Shown piece by piece: positions 1 to 8,259 of a DNA stretch of 25,384 bases. The position numbers and the translations under genes are program-made. Origin of the DNA: a virus; IMG/VR virus record IMGVR_UViG_3300009703_000095, positions 1 to 25,384 of that record; one strand, given 5' to 3'. Within the stretch, counting starts at the first letter, position 1, and every line of letters begins with the position of its first letter. Below the pieces are notes generated by a model, which had not been told where the DNA came from, did not search any database, and saw only the letters and a program-made list of their open reading frames with translations.

Positions 1-2
1 AT

Positions 3-2612
3 TCAATACAGTATGTAAACAAATCTGAAGACCCTGGTAATTTAAGTTACATTCTTTTGTCTGAAGATCAGTTTAAAGCTTCTAGTTCATTTACATTTAC
101 TTCTGGTGTAAATGCTATAAAGGATGCTAGGATTGCATCAGAAAGTCCATCTAAAAACCTTCCAATAATGAAGAAGATTAATGATGCATCTAAGGAGCAG
201 GGATTTAACACAAGAAAAGCCCAAGGAAAAATAACACAAGCAATAAAAACTTTGCAAAGAGCTGTTGAGCCTTTGATGACTCTTGAAGGATACGATGAAT
301 TAGAGACTCAAAGAATGCTTACCAAAGGTGAGATAGGTAAATGGCATAATCAAGGCAGAGTTATATTTGATGTTATATTCCAAGCTACCCCCGAAGAAAA
401 GAAAGAGATAATAAAATACTTTGAAACAAGGGATGCATCTCCGGATAAACTGCCAAATAGAAAAGTTAATGTGGCTAAACTTCCTACTGTTCTTAGCGGA
501 ACCAAGGGAACAGGAAGGTTATCAGAAGAAAAATCTATTAGGGATTCAGTTGTTGAGGCTAAGAAACAAATTGAAAAACTTGGGGCTGACTTAGTTGCTG
601 CTGGCCTTATCACACAAGACCAGTATTCTCAGTGGAGGGGTAAGTATCTTCCTCGCGTATACTTTGAGTATCTTGATAAAGGCGACAGAATACCTATGGG
701 TATAGGCACTAGCCAAATGAATTACACAAAGGTTAGGTCTGCTCATGAAAACTTTTTAAAGGATGTTGTTGAGGGTAGAATAGAAGACCCTGCTTTCTTG
801 GCGGGAAGATACGTATCTATGGCGGGAGCTGACTTAGCTACTATCAATTACCTTTCTTTTTTGGCTGCTGACACAGGGAATAATGGCTGGGTTCTTCCAA
901 ATCAAATAGTTAAGTACGATAATATGGAAGGTACTGTTGGATTTTGGAATGAAAAGATTGATGCAATTAGAAGGAATGCAGCAAGAGAGAGAGGTCTAAA
1001 TAATTCTGCAAAAGCTGACTCATATGAAAAAATTGCTAATCAAATTCAAAAAGAAGTTGACAAGGTAACTGCTAATAAAATTGTATCTGATCCTAAAAAG
1101 TATAAACAAGTTCCTGACAATCCTCGTTATGGCGCTATGCGTGGATTGTATGTTAGAAAAGAAATTATTAATGATGTTCTAGGAACACAACAGTTGTATA
1201 CTAATAATGAATTTCTTAACGGTGCATTGTCTTATACTGCGAAAGCGCAAAAAGTATTTAAGTATACAAAAGTTCCAATGAACATTCCTACACAGGCAAG
1301 GAATGTTATATCAAATATAGTTTTGATGGATGTATCTGGAACAAACTTTTTTAGGATACCTGGATTAATAAGCAGGGCTATCACAGATATTGCAAGTGAT
1401 GGCAAGTATGCTCAGCTTGCTAGAAAGTATGGAATAGAGAGTACTACATTTACCGCTGAAGAACTTGTTAATATTGATGCTCAACTTAGTAAGATAAAAG
1501 CTAAGGAAGATAGTTGGGGAGGAATGTGGGCAAAGACTAAAGTCTTCTTTAATGATTATGTGGATGTATTTGGTAGGACTTACCAGAAAACTGAGGTTAT
1601 GTTTAAGGTAGCTAAGATGATTGACTTTATGGAGAATCATGGAAAGTCTGAGTCTGAAGCAGCAAAGCTAGCTAACGAAGCTCTTCTGGATTATAGCAAT
1701 GTATCTCAAGCCGTAAGGGTTATAAGAACAATGCCTTTGGGTTCTCCATTTATTACGTTTAATCTTAAAGCAGCCTCTCAGATGGTTAGAAATATCAAGA
1801 ACCATCCTATTGCTGTTGCTAAGTACGCTGCTATTCCATATGTAGTTGCTCAGATGTTGCTTGAAAATAATTCTGAACTTGAAGAAGATGATATTCCTGA
1901 GATGAAAAAACTTGTTGCTGAATACATGGAGGATAATGCAACATCTTTTATACTTCCTTGGAAAGATCAGGAAGGAAGGCTTAGAGTATTTGATATGGGT
2001 TACTTCTTGCCTTGGGGTGCTCATCTAAATATGATGAAGAACCTTTATCAGGGTGAGTTTGGAAAAGCTTCTAGTGTTCCAGGATTTTTTGGTGGTTGGA
2101 TTGGTGCTCCGATTGGAATGATCACAAATGTCGATCCATTTACTAAGCAAGAAATTACTAATGATGCTGATCCTCCAATGCAGCAGTATCAAGATATGAC
2201 CGCATTTCTTCTTAGCTATATGATGCCTCCTATGATTATGCCTAGAAATAAATCAGGTGATGTTATAAGTAATGGTGGTCAATTAATAAAAACAGGTATG
2301 GCTATGGGCTTTATTGATGGTAATGTAGATGCTGATGGTCTTCCTAAATATACCATACCAGAATCTCTTATGTCTTGGGCTGGCGTTAACTTTTCTAAAT
2401 TTGATAAAAATACTGCACAAAGAAAAATTTATTTTAAAGCTTTGGATGTTAAAAATACTTATAAAAGACTTAAGAAGTTCTTGAAAGACCCTAACATAAG
2501 CGAAGAACAAAGACAAAGATTAATATCTGAGTATACAGCTAATGCTCTAAGACTTCAAACTGAATTGCAAGAAATGCAGAATGCTTATGCAAAGGTAAGA
2601 GATGTCTTATAA
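3..2612 (+). CDS. Large polyvalent-type phage protein, C-terminal part (LPD38-like), 5' truncated
   Basis: The reading frame is open to the left edge, so the true start lies outside the window; the TTG at 57 is only the first start-like codon in view. About 869 residues are visible. Numbering from 57, residues about 405-425 (PTQARNVISNIV) and 557-575 (RTMPLGSPFITFNLKAAS), with the YQKTEVMFKVAKMIDFM stretch between them, resemble the LPD38 domain of phage polyvalent proteins. Those are very long, multidomain proteins thought to be carried in the virion and delivered with the DNA. Residues near 586-600 form a short hydrophobic stretch, and the last 60 residues are helical and charged (possible coiled coil). 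No enzyme motif is visible in this part. It overlaps the next gene by 11 bases, as in a late rightward operon. The LPD38 assignment is from memory of the family; the ejection role is inference. Confidence 0.8.
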   Translation, partial: SIQYVNKSEDPGNLSYILLSEDQFKASSSFTFTSGVNAIKDARIASESPSKNLPIMKKINDASKEQGFNTRKAQGKITQAIKTLQRAVEPLMTLEGYDELETQRMLTKGEIGKWHNQGRVIFDVIFQATPEEKKEIIKYFETRDASPDKLPNRKVNVAKLPTVLSGTKGTGRLSEEKSIRDSVVEAKKQIEKLGADLVAAGLITQDQYSQWRGKYLPRVYFEYLDKGDRIPMGIGTSQMNYTKVRSAHENFLKDVVEGRIEDPAFLAGRYVSMAGADLATINYLSFLAADTGNNGWVLPNQIVKYDNMEGTVGFWNEKIDAIRRNAARERGLNNSAKADSYEKIANQIQKEVDKVTANKIVSDPKKYKQVPDNPRYGAMRGLYVRKEIINDVLGTQQLYTNNEFLNGALSYTAKAQKVFKYTKVPMNIPTQARNVISNIVLMDVSGTNFFRIPGLISRAITDIASDGKYAQLARKYGIESTTFTAEELVNIDAQLSKIKAKEDSWGGMWAKTKVFFNDYVDVFGRTYQKTEVMFKVAKMIDFMENHGKSESEAAKLANEALLDYSNVSQAVRVIRTMPLGSPFITFNLKAASQMVRNIKNHPIAVAKYAAIPYVVAQMLLENNSELEEDDIPEMKKLVAEYMEDNATSFILPWKDQEGRLRVFDMGYFLPWGAHLNMMKNLYQGEFGKASSVPGFFGGWIGAPIGMITNVDPFTKQEITNDADPPMQQYQDMTAFLLSYMMPPMIMPRNKSGDVISNGGQLIKTGMAMGFIDGNVDADGLPKYTIPESLMSWAGVNFSKFDKNTAQRKIYFKALDVKNTYKRLKKFLKDPNISEEQRQRLISEYTANALRLQTELQEMQNAYAKVRDVL

Positions 2613-2871
2613 GTATGTAGAGGTAAAGTGGTTGGATATTATTTCTACGGCTGGGTGGGAAAAGTCAGAGGAAACTAAGATGCCAGTGTTCTGGTCATAC
2701 GGATACCTTATTAATCATGATGATGAAGAGGTGCGTATAGCAACAACAAAGGATGAGAAGGGGGATTGGTTTAGTTTTACTGTGATACCGGCTGGATGTG
2801 TTAAAAAAATAACCCCCCTAACTAAAGGGGGGCTTTTAAATAAATCAAATAAACAACATAATAAGACATGA
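2602..2871 (+). CDS. Small phage protein with a VKWLDI...GW N-terminus
   Basis: This 89-residue protein has its ATG 11 bases inside the preceding gene, with AAAGG just upstream. The N-terminus (YVEVKWLDIISTAGW) and a central beta-rich segment (EEVRIATTKDEKGDWFSFTVIPAGCVKKI) resemble short phage proteins of unknown function that start with a V-x-W-x-D-I motif. No signal peptide or membrane segment is visible. The last 20 or so codons run through the terminator hairpin at 2813-2832, so the conserved protein may end near residue 72 and the tail may be read-through coding. Function unknown. Confidence 0.7.
   Translation: MSYKYVEVKWLDIISTAGWEKSEETKMPVFWSYGYLINHDDEEVRIATTKDEKGDWFSFTVIPAGCVKKITPLTKGGLLNKSNKQHNKT
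2801..2837. terminator. Bidirectional intrinsic terminator between convergent operons
   Basis: CCCCCCT (2813-2819) pairs with AGGGGGG (2826-2832) around a 6-base loop, a 7-bp stem. On the + strand it is followed by CTTTTAAAT. On the - strand it is followed by TTATTTTTTTAA (complement of 2801-2812), an even better U tract. It lies between the rightward late genes and the end of the leftward operon, the right place to stop both. It sits inside the 3' end of the 2602-2871 reading frame. Confidence 0.85.
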
Positions 2872-2921
2872 TGAGAAAAATATATAACTTGCGTACCATA
2901 GTATTAAGTATATAGTATCTT

Positions 2922-3068
2922 TTAACATCTGTTATTCCACTTCTTAATGGCGGATTCTTTTTGTGCTTCTACCTTGGGATGAAAGCTAAAGAACACAGAA
3001 CACTTTGCGCACCCTAGCAAGAACTTTCCTATTGATGGTTTCGATCCACAAAAAGGACATGGCTTCAT
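2922..3068 (-). CDS. Lar-like zinc-finger peptide
   Basis: A 48-residue protein. Cys4 and Cys7 (CPFCG) pair with Cys20 and Cys23 (CAKC), and the C-terminus is AIKKWNNRC. The order CPFCG ... CxxC ... AI..WN.R is the signature of the small restriction-alleviation (Lar-like) zinc proteins common in phages; in the Rac prophage, Lar modulates type I restriction. The ATG at 3068 overlaps the TGA of the metallophosphoesterase gene as ATGA, so it is the last, translationally coupled gene of the leftward operon before the terminator. Family resemblance is clear, but many such proteins have no tested role, so an anti-restriction function is only a possibility. Confidence 0.8.
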   Translation of the reverse strand: MKPCPFCGSKPSIGKFLLGCAKCSVFFSFHPKVEAQKESAIKKWNNRC

Positions 3069-3859
3069 GTGTAATCCCTCAGTAGTTTTCGCTGAGTTAC
3101 AGCGTGAATGTCATCGTAATACCCCTCCCCATCTAGTCCGTTTAAAGTAACAACTCCCCTCCACCAATTGTATTCAGTATCTCTACACCAACTCTCTGAG
3201 TAGTGAGGGTGTGAGAAGCATCCAGCGCTTAGCCCGAATATTTTTTGACCATCTGGTCGTGTTTGTTCTGCGTGATTATACAAGTGAGAATGTCCTTGCA
3301 CCGCTGAGCAGTGCAGTTTAGAAACTAATTGATGGCCGATATGTGCTGAGCTAATAGGTCTTCCTGCTACTCCAGATGTAAAGTAATGGGAGAAGTTTAT
3401 TCCCTCCAGGGATAGACATCCCTTAAATGGAGTGATCTTCCATCCATTCTTTTCATAGTGTAGGTCCTTCATTGAGATAGCGCCGTCAAGCTCAGGAGCA
3501 GAGTTAATTGCTCTGTCTATTCTATCTTCATGATTTCCTAGACACATATGCATTTTAGGTTTGTATTGTTTCTCCTTTCTTTTTCTTTTGTTCTCATTGA
3601 ACTTTCTAATAGGAGCGAACAATTTATCCTGGGCATCTAGTATAGAGTCTACGTCCTTCTTGTATCTCCTACCTTCAAACCCTTTAGTTCCCTTATCGTA
3701 TGATGAGAGACTAGGCATATCACCAAAGTCTCCCAAGCATACAATAATATCTGGCTGCTCATCTACTATGAACTTACCTAATGCTGTGAACCTATCGTTG
3801 TCATACTCAGGTGCTGCGTGACAATCCGGTATCACTAGTAGATTTTTCTTTCCCTTCAT
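3065..3859 (-). CDS. Calcineurin-like metallophosphoesterase
   Basis: This 264-residue protein carries the five metal-binding blocks of the family in order: D12-x-H14 (IPDCHA), GDFGD around residues 43-47, GNHED at 108-112, His158 (SHYF) and GHSH at 189-192. Such enzymes hydrolyse phosphomono- or diesters with two metal ions. Phage members include DNA or RNA phosphatases and nucleases, but the substrate cannot be told from sequence. Start ATG at 3859 follows GGGAGAAATTAA. It overlaps the coiled-coil gene upstream by 53 bases and the Lar-like gene by 4 bases. A Lys/Arg-rich insert lies at residues 86-102. Its place beside nucleotide genes fits a role in nucleic-acid or nucleotide turnover. Confidence 0.88.
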   Translation of the reverse strand: MKGKKNLLVIPDCHAAPEYDNDRFTALGKFIVDEQPDIIVCLGDFGDMPSLSSYDKGTKGFEGRRYKKDVDSILDAQDKLFAPIRKFNENKRKRKEKQYKPKMHMCLGNHEDRIDRAINSAPELDGAISMKDLHYEKNGWKITPFKGCLSLEGINFSHYFTSGVAGRPISSAHIGHQLVSKLHCSAVQGHSHLYNHAEQTRPDGQKIFGLSAGCFSHPHYSESWCRDTEYNWWRGVVTLNGLDGEGYYDDIHAVTQRKLLRDYT

Positions 3860-4037
3860 TTAATTTCTCCCATTCTTTAGGTAACACATTGTTTTTAAAG
3901 TTCTCGTTAGCTAAGTATGTAATTACCTCTTTAATTTTTTCATACTCAGCTTCTAAATTACCTATCTTTTTTTGAAGTTCTTTTAAATGTATACCATTCT
4001 TTGGTGTATTATATCCATCTAGGTTAGCTCCGCTCAT
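3807..4037 (-). CDS. Small coiled-coil protein
   Basis: A 76-residue protein starting MSGANLDGYNT. I place the start at 4037 because this ATG overlaps the TGA of the ribonucleotide reductase gene as ATGA; an in-frame ATG at 4061 lies further inside that gene. Residues about 16-45 (LKELQKKIGNLEAEYEKIKEVI) have the heptad pattern of a short coiled coil. The last 18 codons overlap the start of the metallophosphoesterase gene. Such LxxLxxKIxxLExEY proteins are frequent in phages and of unknown function. Confidence 0.65.
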   Translation of the reverse strand: MSGANLDGYNTPKNGIHLKELQKKIGNLEAEYEKIKEVITYLANENFKNNVLPKEWEKLNEGKEKSTSDTGLSRST

Positions 4038-5671
4038 ATTCCACACACTCCGCTTAAACATTGTTCTTCACTGTTGTCTTCATAGATAACACCACGCTTA
4101 GCATGGGCTTCCTCGTAAGGTACTGATGTAATTGGTTGACCGCCTCTAGCTCCATCAGGGTACACAGTCAGACCGCGTAGTCCGCTAGCATACTTAGCAA
4201 TAGTAGTAGCATATTTATCCACAGTATGTTCTCCATTTAGTTCTGTTCCCCATGCTGGCAGGTTAATGGTGCTGCTAATAGCGTGATCCACATATTTCTG
4301 TAGCTCATATTGAAATTTAATTCTACGCTCTGGATCAGATGCCAAGTCAACAGCAGACTCAATCTTATCTGGATTAATACCTCCGTCGATTAAGGCTTGG
4401 GCCGTACCGTCAACGACAAATTGATGCTTCCATCTTGTTCCATCTGTAAGGTAGCGTCTGCGGTATGCCACGGCGTAGATTGGTTCCACACCAGAGGTCG
4501 TCCCGGCGAGGATGCTAATAGTCCCTGTCGGAGCAATTGCTCTGTAGCCTTTAGGACGTTTGAGAAAAAGTCTGTCGCAATGCTGGTCAGCGGATCGTTT
4601 GCTTTCTCGTTCATATACTTTCATCCATTGTTTTAGTTCGTCAGTCATTTCATATCGAGAGTCACGCTTAAGTAACCACTCATGCATTCCCATAAGGCCG
4701 AGTCCTATACGGCTATTCTGTCTGCGTACCTTTGCTATTTTTTCATACGGTACTTGAGCTCTAATAAGCCCGCATACCAAGAACTTACTAGCGAGGTTAA
4801 CGACATCGCTAAACTCTTCGATTGTTTCAATGTTTGCCAGGTTAACAGAGCCAAGGTTACAGACATCACTGTCATCTTCACTTGTAATTTCTGTGCAAGC
4901 ATTCCTAAGTGTTTCATTTTGTTTATCTCCAAAGTTAAATGAGAACCCAGGTTCACCTGTCATCATTGCTTGTTTAACATTCTCAATGAATACAGGGTTC
5001 ATCTGATCCTTTAACCATGAGTCATCATAGTTAAGAGATATATTCATCATGTCTAATGGAGCAGGAAAATTAAAGTTTGATTTCTTTAACTCTGCTATTG
5101 TTGTATCTCCTGCAGGAATATTGTGCCAGTTCTTTGCCTTAAGAAGTTCTGGTGCATCCTCATGCTGCCAGTTCATGCTTCCGTATAGCGCAGACCTTCG
5201 GCTACCTCCCTGCATTACGTTCCTACCAACTTCGTTTAAAGTGTATAGCAGAGGAATAGGTCCAGATGCTACACCACCTGTTCTTTTTAGCCTCCGGCCA
5301 GATGGTCTTGCTCTGGATATATCTACACCTATCCCTCCTCCTGTCATAAGACATGACATTGCTCGTTGTGTAACTCCAGCCCATTCTTCTCTTGAATCCT
5401 CCTCAAGTCTTAGAAGGTAGCAGTTGTTATAGAACCTAGCATCTCTCCCTGCATACCATAGATAGCGACCACCTGGAACAAACTTAAAGTCTGCAATGTA
5501 CTGAGCTAACTGATCTCTCTCAGTCTTCTCCATAAGATTGTTCTTTGATCCATTGAAGTCACCGCATACACTGTTAACTACAGCATGCGCTTTATCGCTC
5601 CAGGTTTCATACTCAGTAGATGCATATTTGTTTTTAAATATATCTTCACCAAGTTGTGTTTTAAATTTCAT
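4034..5671 (-). CDS. nrdJ: Class II (adenosylcobalamin-dependent) ribonucleotide reductase
   Basis: This 545-residue enzyme converts ribonucleotides to deoxyribonucleotides for phage DNA synthesis. Visible core: PGGRYLWYAGR (66-76), Cys84 in NNCYLLR, GGGIGVDISRARPSGR (111-126), GGSRRSALYG, and the radical site N257-A-C259-T-E261. The second redox cysteine is Cys271 in CNLGSVNL, and the APTGTISILAGTTSGVEP loop follows. The C-terminal shuttle pair is Cys538/Cys543 (CLSGVC). There is no N-terminal ATP-cone and no small (radical-generating) subunit or NrdG activase nearby, as expected for a B12-dependent class II enzyme. The length fits compact phage forms. It overlaps dut by 11 bases and the coiled-coil gene by 4. 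No cobalamin riboswitch precedes it; it lies deep in an operon. Class II over class I is supported by gene content and motifs, not biochemistry. Confidence 0.9.
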   Translation of the reverse strand: MKFKTQLGEDIFKNKYASTEYETWSDKAHAVVNSVCGDFNGSKNNLMEKTERDQLAQYIADFKFVPGGRYLWYAGRDARFYNNCYLLRLEEDSREEWAGVTQRAMSCLMTGGGIGVDISRARPSGRRLKRTGGVASGPIPLLYTLNEVGRNVMQGGSRRSALYGSMNWQHEDAPELLKAKNWHNIPAGDTTIAELKKSNFNFPAPLDMMNISLNYDDSWLKDQMNPVFIENVKQAMMTGEPGFSFNFGDKQNETLRNACTEITSEDDSDVCNLGSVNLANIETIEEFSDVVNLASKFLVCGLIRAQVPYEKIAKVRRQNSRIGLGLMGMHEWLLKRDSRYEMTDELKQWMKVYERESKRSADQHCDRLFLKRPKGYRAIAPTGTISILAGTTSGVEPIYAVAYRRRYLTDGTRWKHQFVVDGTAQALIDGGINPDKIESAVDLASDPERRIKFQYELQKYVDHAISSTINLPAWGTELNGEHTVDKYATTIAKYASGLRGLTVYPDGARGGQPITSVPYEEAHAKRGVIYEDNSEEQCLSGVCGI

Positions 5672-6125
5672 TCACTTTTTCCATATTAATATCGTTGATA
5701 CCTGTACTACCAAAACCACCTTCACCTCTTATGTAACTTACTGCAGAGCTCGGGCTAAGAACTGGAGATAGATAACTATTGAATACTAGCTGTGCAATCC
5801 TATCCCCTTTCTCAATATCAAAAGGCGTAACACCAGAGTTAAACAGTAACACTTTTATTTCTCCCCTATAATCAGGATCAATAGTTCCTGGAGAGTTTAA
5901 CACAAATACTCCATGCTTGCTAGCTAACCCACTACGAGTCCTGATCTGCCCTTCAATGCCAACTGGCATGCTTAACTTAATACCTGTTCGGATAAGTTTT
6001 CTATCCAGTGGCCTGATCACTTCATCTTCTGCAGAATATATATCATACCCAACAGAAAATTCTGTTGCTCTTTTGGGTGCTGCATGAGCGCAATCCATTA
6101 ACTCAACTTTTATTTTGTCTTGCAT
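5661..6125 (-). CDS. dut: dUTP diphosphatase (trimeric dUTPase)
   Basis: A 154-residue protein that hydrolyses dUTP to dUMP and PPi, lowering uracil in DNA and feeding dTMP synthesis. All five motifs are present: GYDIYSAED (26-34), RSGLA (64-68), GTIDPDYRGEI (80-90), GDRIAQLV (107-114) and the glycine-rich RGEGGFGSTG (133-142). Start ATG at 6125 follows AAAGG with 7-base spacing. It overlaps its neighbours on both sides and is co-transcribed with the reductase, forming a nucleotide supply pair. Confidence 0.96.
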   Translation of the reverse strand: MQDKIKVELMDCAHAAPKRATEFSVGYDIYSAEDEVIRPLDRKLIRTGIKLSMPVGIEGQIRTRSGLASKHGVFVLNSPGTIDPDYRGEIKVLLFNSGVTPFDIEKGDRIAQLVFNSYLSPVLSPSSAVSYIRGEGGFGSTGINDINMEKVNEI

Positions 6126-6318
6126 CTAGATACCTTTTCTTTAGATTATTTTCTTTAGCATATTCCATATACTCATATATGGTGCAGCCTGCATGATGTT
6201 TAAAACATTCTTCCCAAGAGCTAAACTTAAAAGATGGTTTCTTTTTGTTAGAGTATATATCTCTTGCAAGAAAGTATATGATCTCATCTATTGGCTCACC
6301 CTTAGAACGGTATGTCAT
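6103..6318 (-). CDS. Small hypothetical protein between ssb and dut
   Basis: A 71-residue, strongly basic and aromatic protein (SWEECFKHHAGCTIYEYMEYAK). I do not recognise the family. Its ATG lies 17 bases inside the end of ssb, and its tail overlaps dut by 23 bases, so the packing supports a real gene. The two cysteines and two adjacent histidines (C..HH..C) could bind metal, but the spacing is not a known finger. Confidence 0.6.
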   Translation of the reverse strand: MTYRSKGEPIDEIIYFLARDIYSNKKKPSFKFSSWEECFKHHAGCTIYEYMEYAKENNLKKRYLDARQNKS

Positions 6319-6736
6319 CAGCAGAAACTTCCTTAGCGATGGATGCCATCTCTGCTTTAGCGCTACCAGATATCTCTCTTTTACCTTCTGGCGCTGATCC
6401 CTCTACTTCTTTGTATGCATCGGGACTGTTGATCATCTGTAAGATATATCCTTTGATGTCAGTTGTGTACTTTTCTACACCACTCTTATCGGTATACTTT
6501 CTATAATCAATCGACCCTTCTACATAAAGGTTTGTTCCTTTGGTTACGTAGTTATCCACTACCTCAGCAGACTTGCCAAAGAATACTACGTTGTGCCAGT
6601 CAGCCTTCTTGTATTCTCCGTACCCTGATTCAGTTACCATAGAAACTTGAGCAACCTTGCTATCGTTCTTAGTGGTACGAACTACAGGGTCTTTCCATAC
6701 ATTACCAACAAGAATAACTTTATTAATTCCCTTCAT
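6302..6736 (-). CDS. ssb: Single-stranded DNA-binding protein
   Basis: A 144-residue OB-fold SSB that coats single strands during replication and recombination. Residues 1-105 match the bacterial SSB fold (MKGINKVILVGNVWKDPVVR, WHNVVFFGKSAEVVDNYV, GTNLYVEGSIDYRKY). A flexible linker follows, ending in the acidic tip DDIPF, the peptide that recruits partner proteins in host-type SSBs. The start is preceded by ACGGAGAAAGTA. The gene sits among recombination and nucleotide genes. The tip being kept suggests it can dock host or phage repair enzymes. Confidence 0.95.
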   Translation of the reverse strand: MKGINKVILVGNVWKDPVVRTTKNDSKVAQVSMVTESGYGEYKKADWHNVVFFGKSAEVVDNYVTKGTNLYVEGSIDYRKYTDKSGVEKYTTDIKGYILQMINSPDAYKEVEGSAPEGKREISGSAKAEMASIAKEVSADDIPF

Positions 6737-6824
6737 TACTTTCTCCGTGTTTACTTTTTCGTTTATACATCTTTCCAGATGGGATAACTATATGCTTATT
6801 AAATTTATAAGCATGCTTAGCCAC
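6723..6824 (-). CDS. Possible 33-aa basic peptide, GTG start
   Basis: A short frame beginning GTGGCTAAG, whose GTG lies within the last codons of the nuclease gene, and ending 14 bases inside ssb. The product is basic (about 10 Lys/Arg) with no recognisable domain. It fills the only 80-base gap in this part of the operon, and the overlaps at both ends fit local style. The ribosome site (GAAGAACCCA) is weak. It could equally be an untranslated gap. Confidence 0.3.
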   Translation of the reverse strand: MAKHAYKFNKHIVIPSGKMYKRKSKHGESNEGN

Positions 6825-7581
6825 TGGGTTCTTCGTTTTCTCCGTGTTTTTCTGGCCAGTATTTTTTGACATTCTTCCATACCTCTAATGCAGAACTAAA
6901 TATAGTCCAGTATCTATCTAACTCCTCCTTTCCCCACTCATGGAACACTACTGTTCCAGGATTGTTTGCGCTAATGAATACGTTTGCAATCCGTTTAGCA
7001 GGAGCCGGGAGCGCTCGCTCATAAGCAATCAACTGATAGGCCATAGACTCGTAGGCTAGCTGCTTGCTACCAGTAACAAACTCTTTGGTCTTAAAGTCAA
7101 TGACCCATTCATCTGATACCAAGTCTATCATACCTCCATAACCTTTCTGAAGATTACATACTATCTCTTCTGATCTCCACTTCTGATCGCCACAGTTTAT
7201 TTTTAATAGTGCATCTACCGCATTAAAGATATCAGCATCTGCACCGGAAGGCTCTAACTGTTTCTTGAAACAAGACTCTAACATATTGTGTATCCTGCTT
7301 CCCCTCTCTGAAGCCTCAACAGTTTCTCTCTTGCTCTCTTCTATTACCTTAGCCTTCCATTCGTCTATAGCAGCAAAGCTTCTGTCTACTTTAGATGCTG
7401 CCTCAATAGTCTTGTTGATCTTCCATGTATCAAGGCCTGGTTTTGCTAAAATATCTAGGACAGATGTAACAGATGGCATCCATCCATGCTTCCTAGCATC
7501 TCTCAGTGTTGATGCTCTTGTCTTTCCGTTTTTTCCTTTAACAAAATGACAAGGTTCTCCATCTCTATTATACCAATGCAT
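6817..7581 (-). CDS. PD-(D/E)XK nuclease, Cas4/RecB type
   Basis: A 254-residue protein with the order typical of RecB/Cas4-like phage exonucleases: an upstream His (GSRIHNMLE, His98), Asp153 in GYGGMIDLV, D162-F-K164 in WVIDFKTK, and the downstream helix MAYQLIAYE with Gln183. This active site uses divalent metal to cut DNA. The four-cysteine iron-sulphur cluster of true Cas4 is not evident. Start ATG follows AGGAGTATCTA and shares one base with the upstream stop (TAATG). With the Rad52-type annealing protein and SSB close upstream and downstream, it is a good candidate for the resecting exonuclease of a phage recombination pair; that pairing is inference. Confidence 0.85.
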   Translation of the reverse strand: MHWYNRDGEPCHFVKGKNGKTRASTLRDARKHGWMPSVTSVLDILAKPGLDTWKINKTIEAASKVDRSFAAIDEWKAKVIEESKRETVEASERGSRIHNMLESCFKKQLEPSGADADIFNAVDALLKINCGDQKWRSEEIVCNLQKGYGGMIDLVSDEWVIDFKTKEFVTGSKQLAYESMAYQLIAYERALPAPAKRIANVFISANNPGTVVFHEWGKEELDRYWTIFSSALEVWKNVKKYWPEKHGENEEPSG

Positions 7582-7850
7582 TAGATACTCCTATATCTAA
7601 ACTCTCCCACTACCCCATTCTGCCAGTCCCAATTCTCTGAAACCTTTGGCATATCTGCTATCTCTTTTTCTCTTTCATAATGCATCACTGCACCTGAGAA
7701 GTCTCGGTACATACTATAGTATACATCACCTTCACATTCTGAAAACATATTCTCAAATGAGACCGCTTCCTTGATTAGTTTATTTTTAGCCTCCTCTACT
7801 TGCAGGTTGTCATACTCTTTTTCCTTTTTGTTTTTACTTCTTGGTTTCAT
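7581..7850 (-). CDS. Hypothetical protein between annealase and nuclease genes
   Basis: An 89-residue protein, basic at the N-terminus (MKPRSKNKKEK) and acidic and aromatic in the middle (SECEGDVYYSMYRDFSGAV). I see no known motif. GGAGAAGAGAA precedes the ATG. It overlaps the Rad52-type gene by 17 bases and joins the nuclease gene through TAATG. Its position between annealase and exonuclease suggests an accessory role in recombination, unproven. Confidence 0.65.
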   Translation of the reverse strand: MKPRSKNKKEKEYDNLQVEEAKNKLIKEAVSFENMFSECEGDVYYSMYRDFSGAVMHYEREKEIADMPKVSENWDWQNGVVGEFRYRSI

Positions 7851-8259
7851 TTCTCTTCTCCATTAGTTCATCGAAACCTTCCGGCGTAGCCCACACAGCA
7901 GCCTTCTTATTGCGATCAAATGCATTGGGATGGTATAGGTATCTTCCAATTCCAAAGAGCACTGCTGCCCGTTTGAGAGCGTCTGAGATGCCTCCCTTGG
8001 CACCCTCGATATTGGAATCATCAGCACCATCTGATTTAGTTATCCATTCCCCATCAATTCTAACCGATAGTCTACAGATCATACGATCTCCAATCCATCG
8101 GTAACTTGTTTGCCAGTTAGCAACCCCAACAGTATCATCAAACCTATCCATTACATCTCGAGCTGTGATGTACGCTAAATCAGCGCCACCTCCACCCTTA
8201 CGCCAACGAATCTTTGACTCAGGGAACGGTCTCTTTAATGCCATCTCTATCTTATTCAT
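7834..8259 (-). CDS. Rad52/Rad22-type single-strand annealing protein
   Basis: A 141-residue protein matching the Rad52/Rad22 core seen in phage annealases. Visible features are the YITARDVMDRFDDTVG and ANWQTSYRW blocks, a beta segment (ICRLSVRIDGEWITKSDG), and the conserved AKGGISDALKRAAVLFGIGRYLY helix-turn that ends the core. Such proteins pair complementary single strands, working with an exonuclease. It is close to the Cas4/RecB-like nuclease and SSB. At 141 residues it is the core alone, with almost no C-terminal partner-binding tail. Confidence 0.9.
   Translation of the reverse strand: MNKIEMALKRPFPESKIRWRKGGGGADLAYITARDVMDRFDDTVGVANWQTSYRWIGDRMICRLSVRIDGEWITKSDGADDSNIEGAKGGISDALKRAAVLFGIGRYLYHPNAFDRNKKAAVWATPEGFDELMEKRNETKK

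Noticed and set aside
3071-3081. Third TGAGGGATTAC match (- strand) to the 18-base inverted repeat
   Set aside because: Only 11 bases, inside the metallophosphoesterase coding end and far from the other arms; may be chance.
5640-6130. Cobalamin riboswitch upstream of the B12-dependent reductase
   Set aside because: The reductase start overlaps dut; there is no leader space and no B12-box-like sequence was seen.
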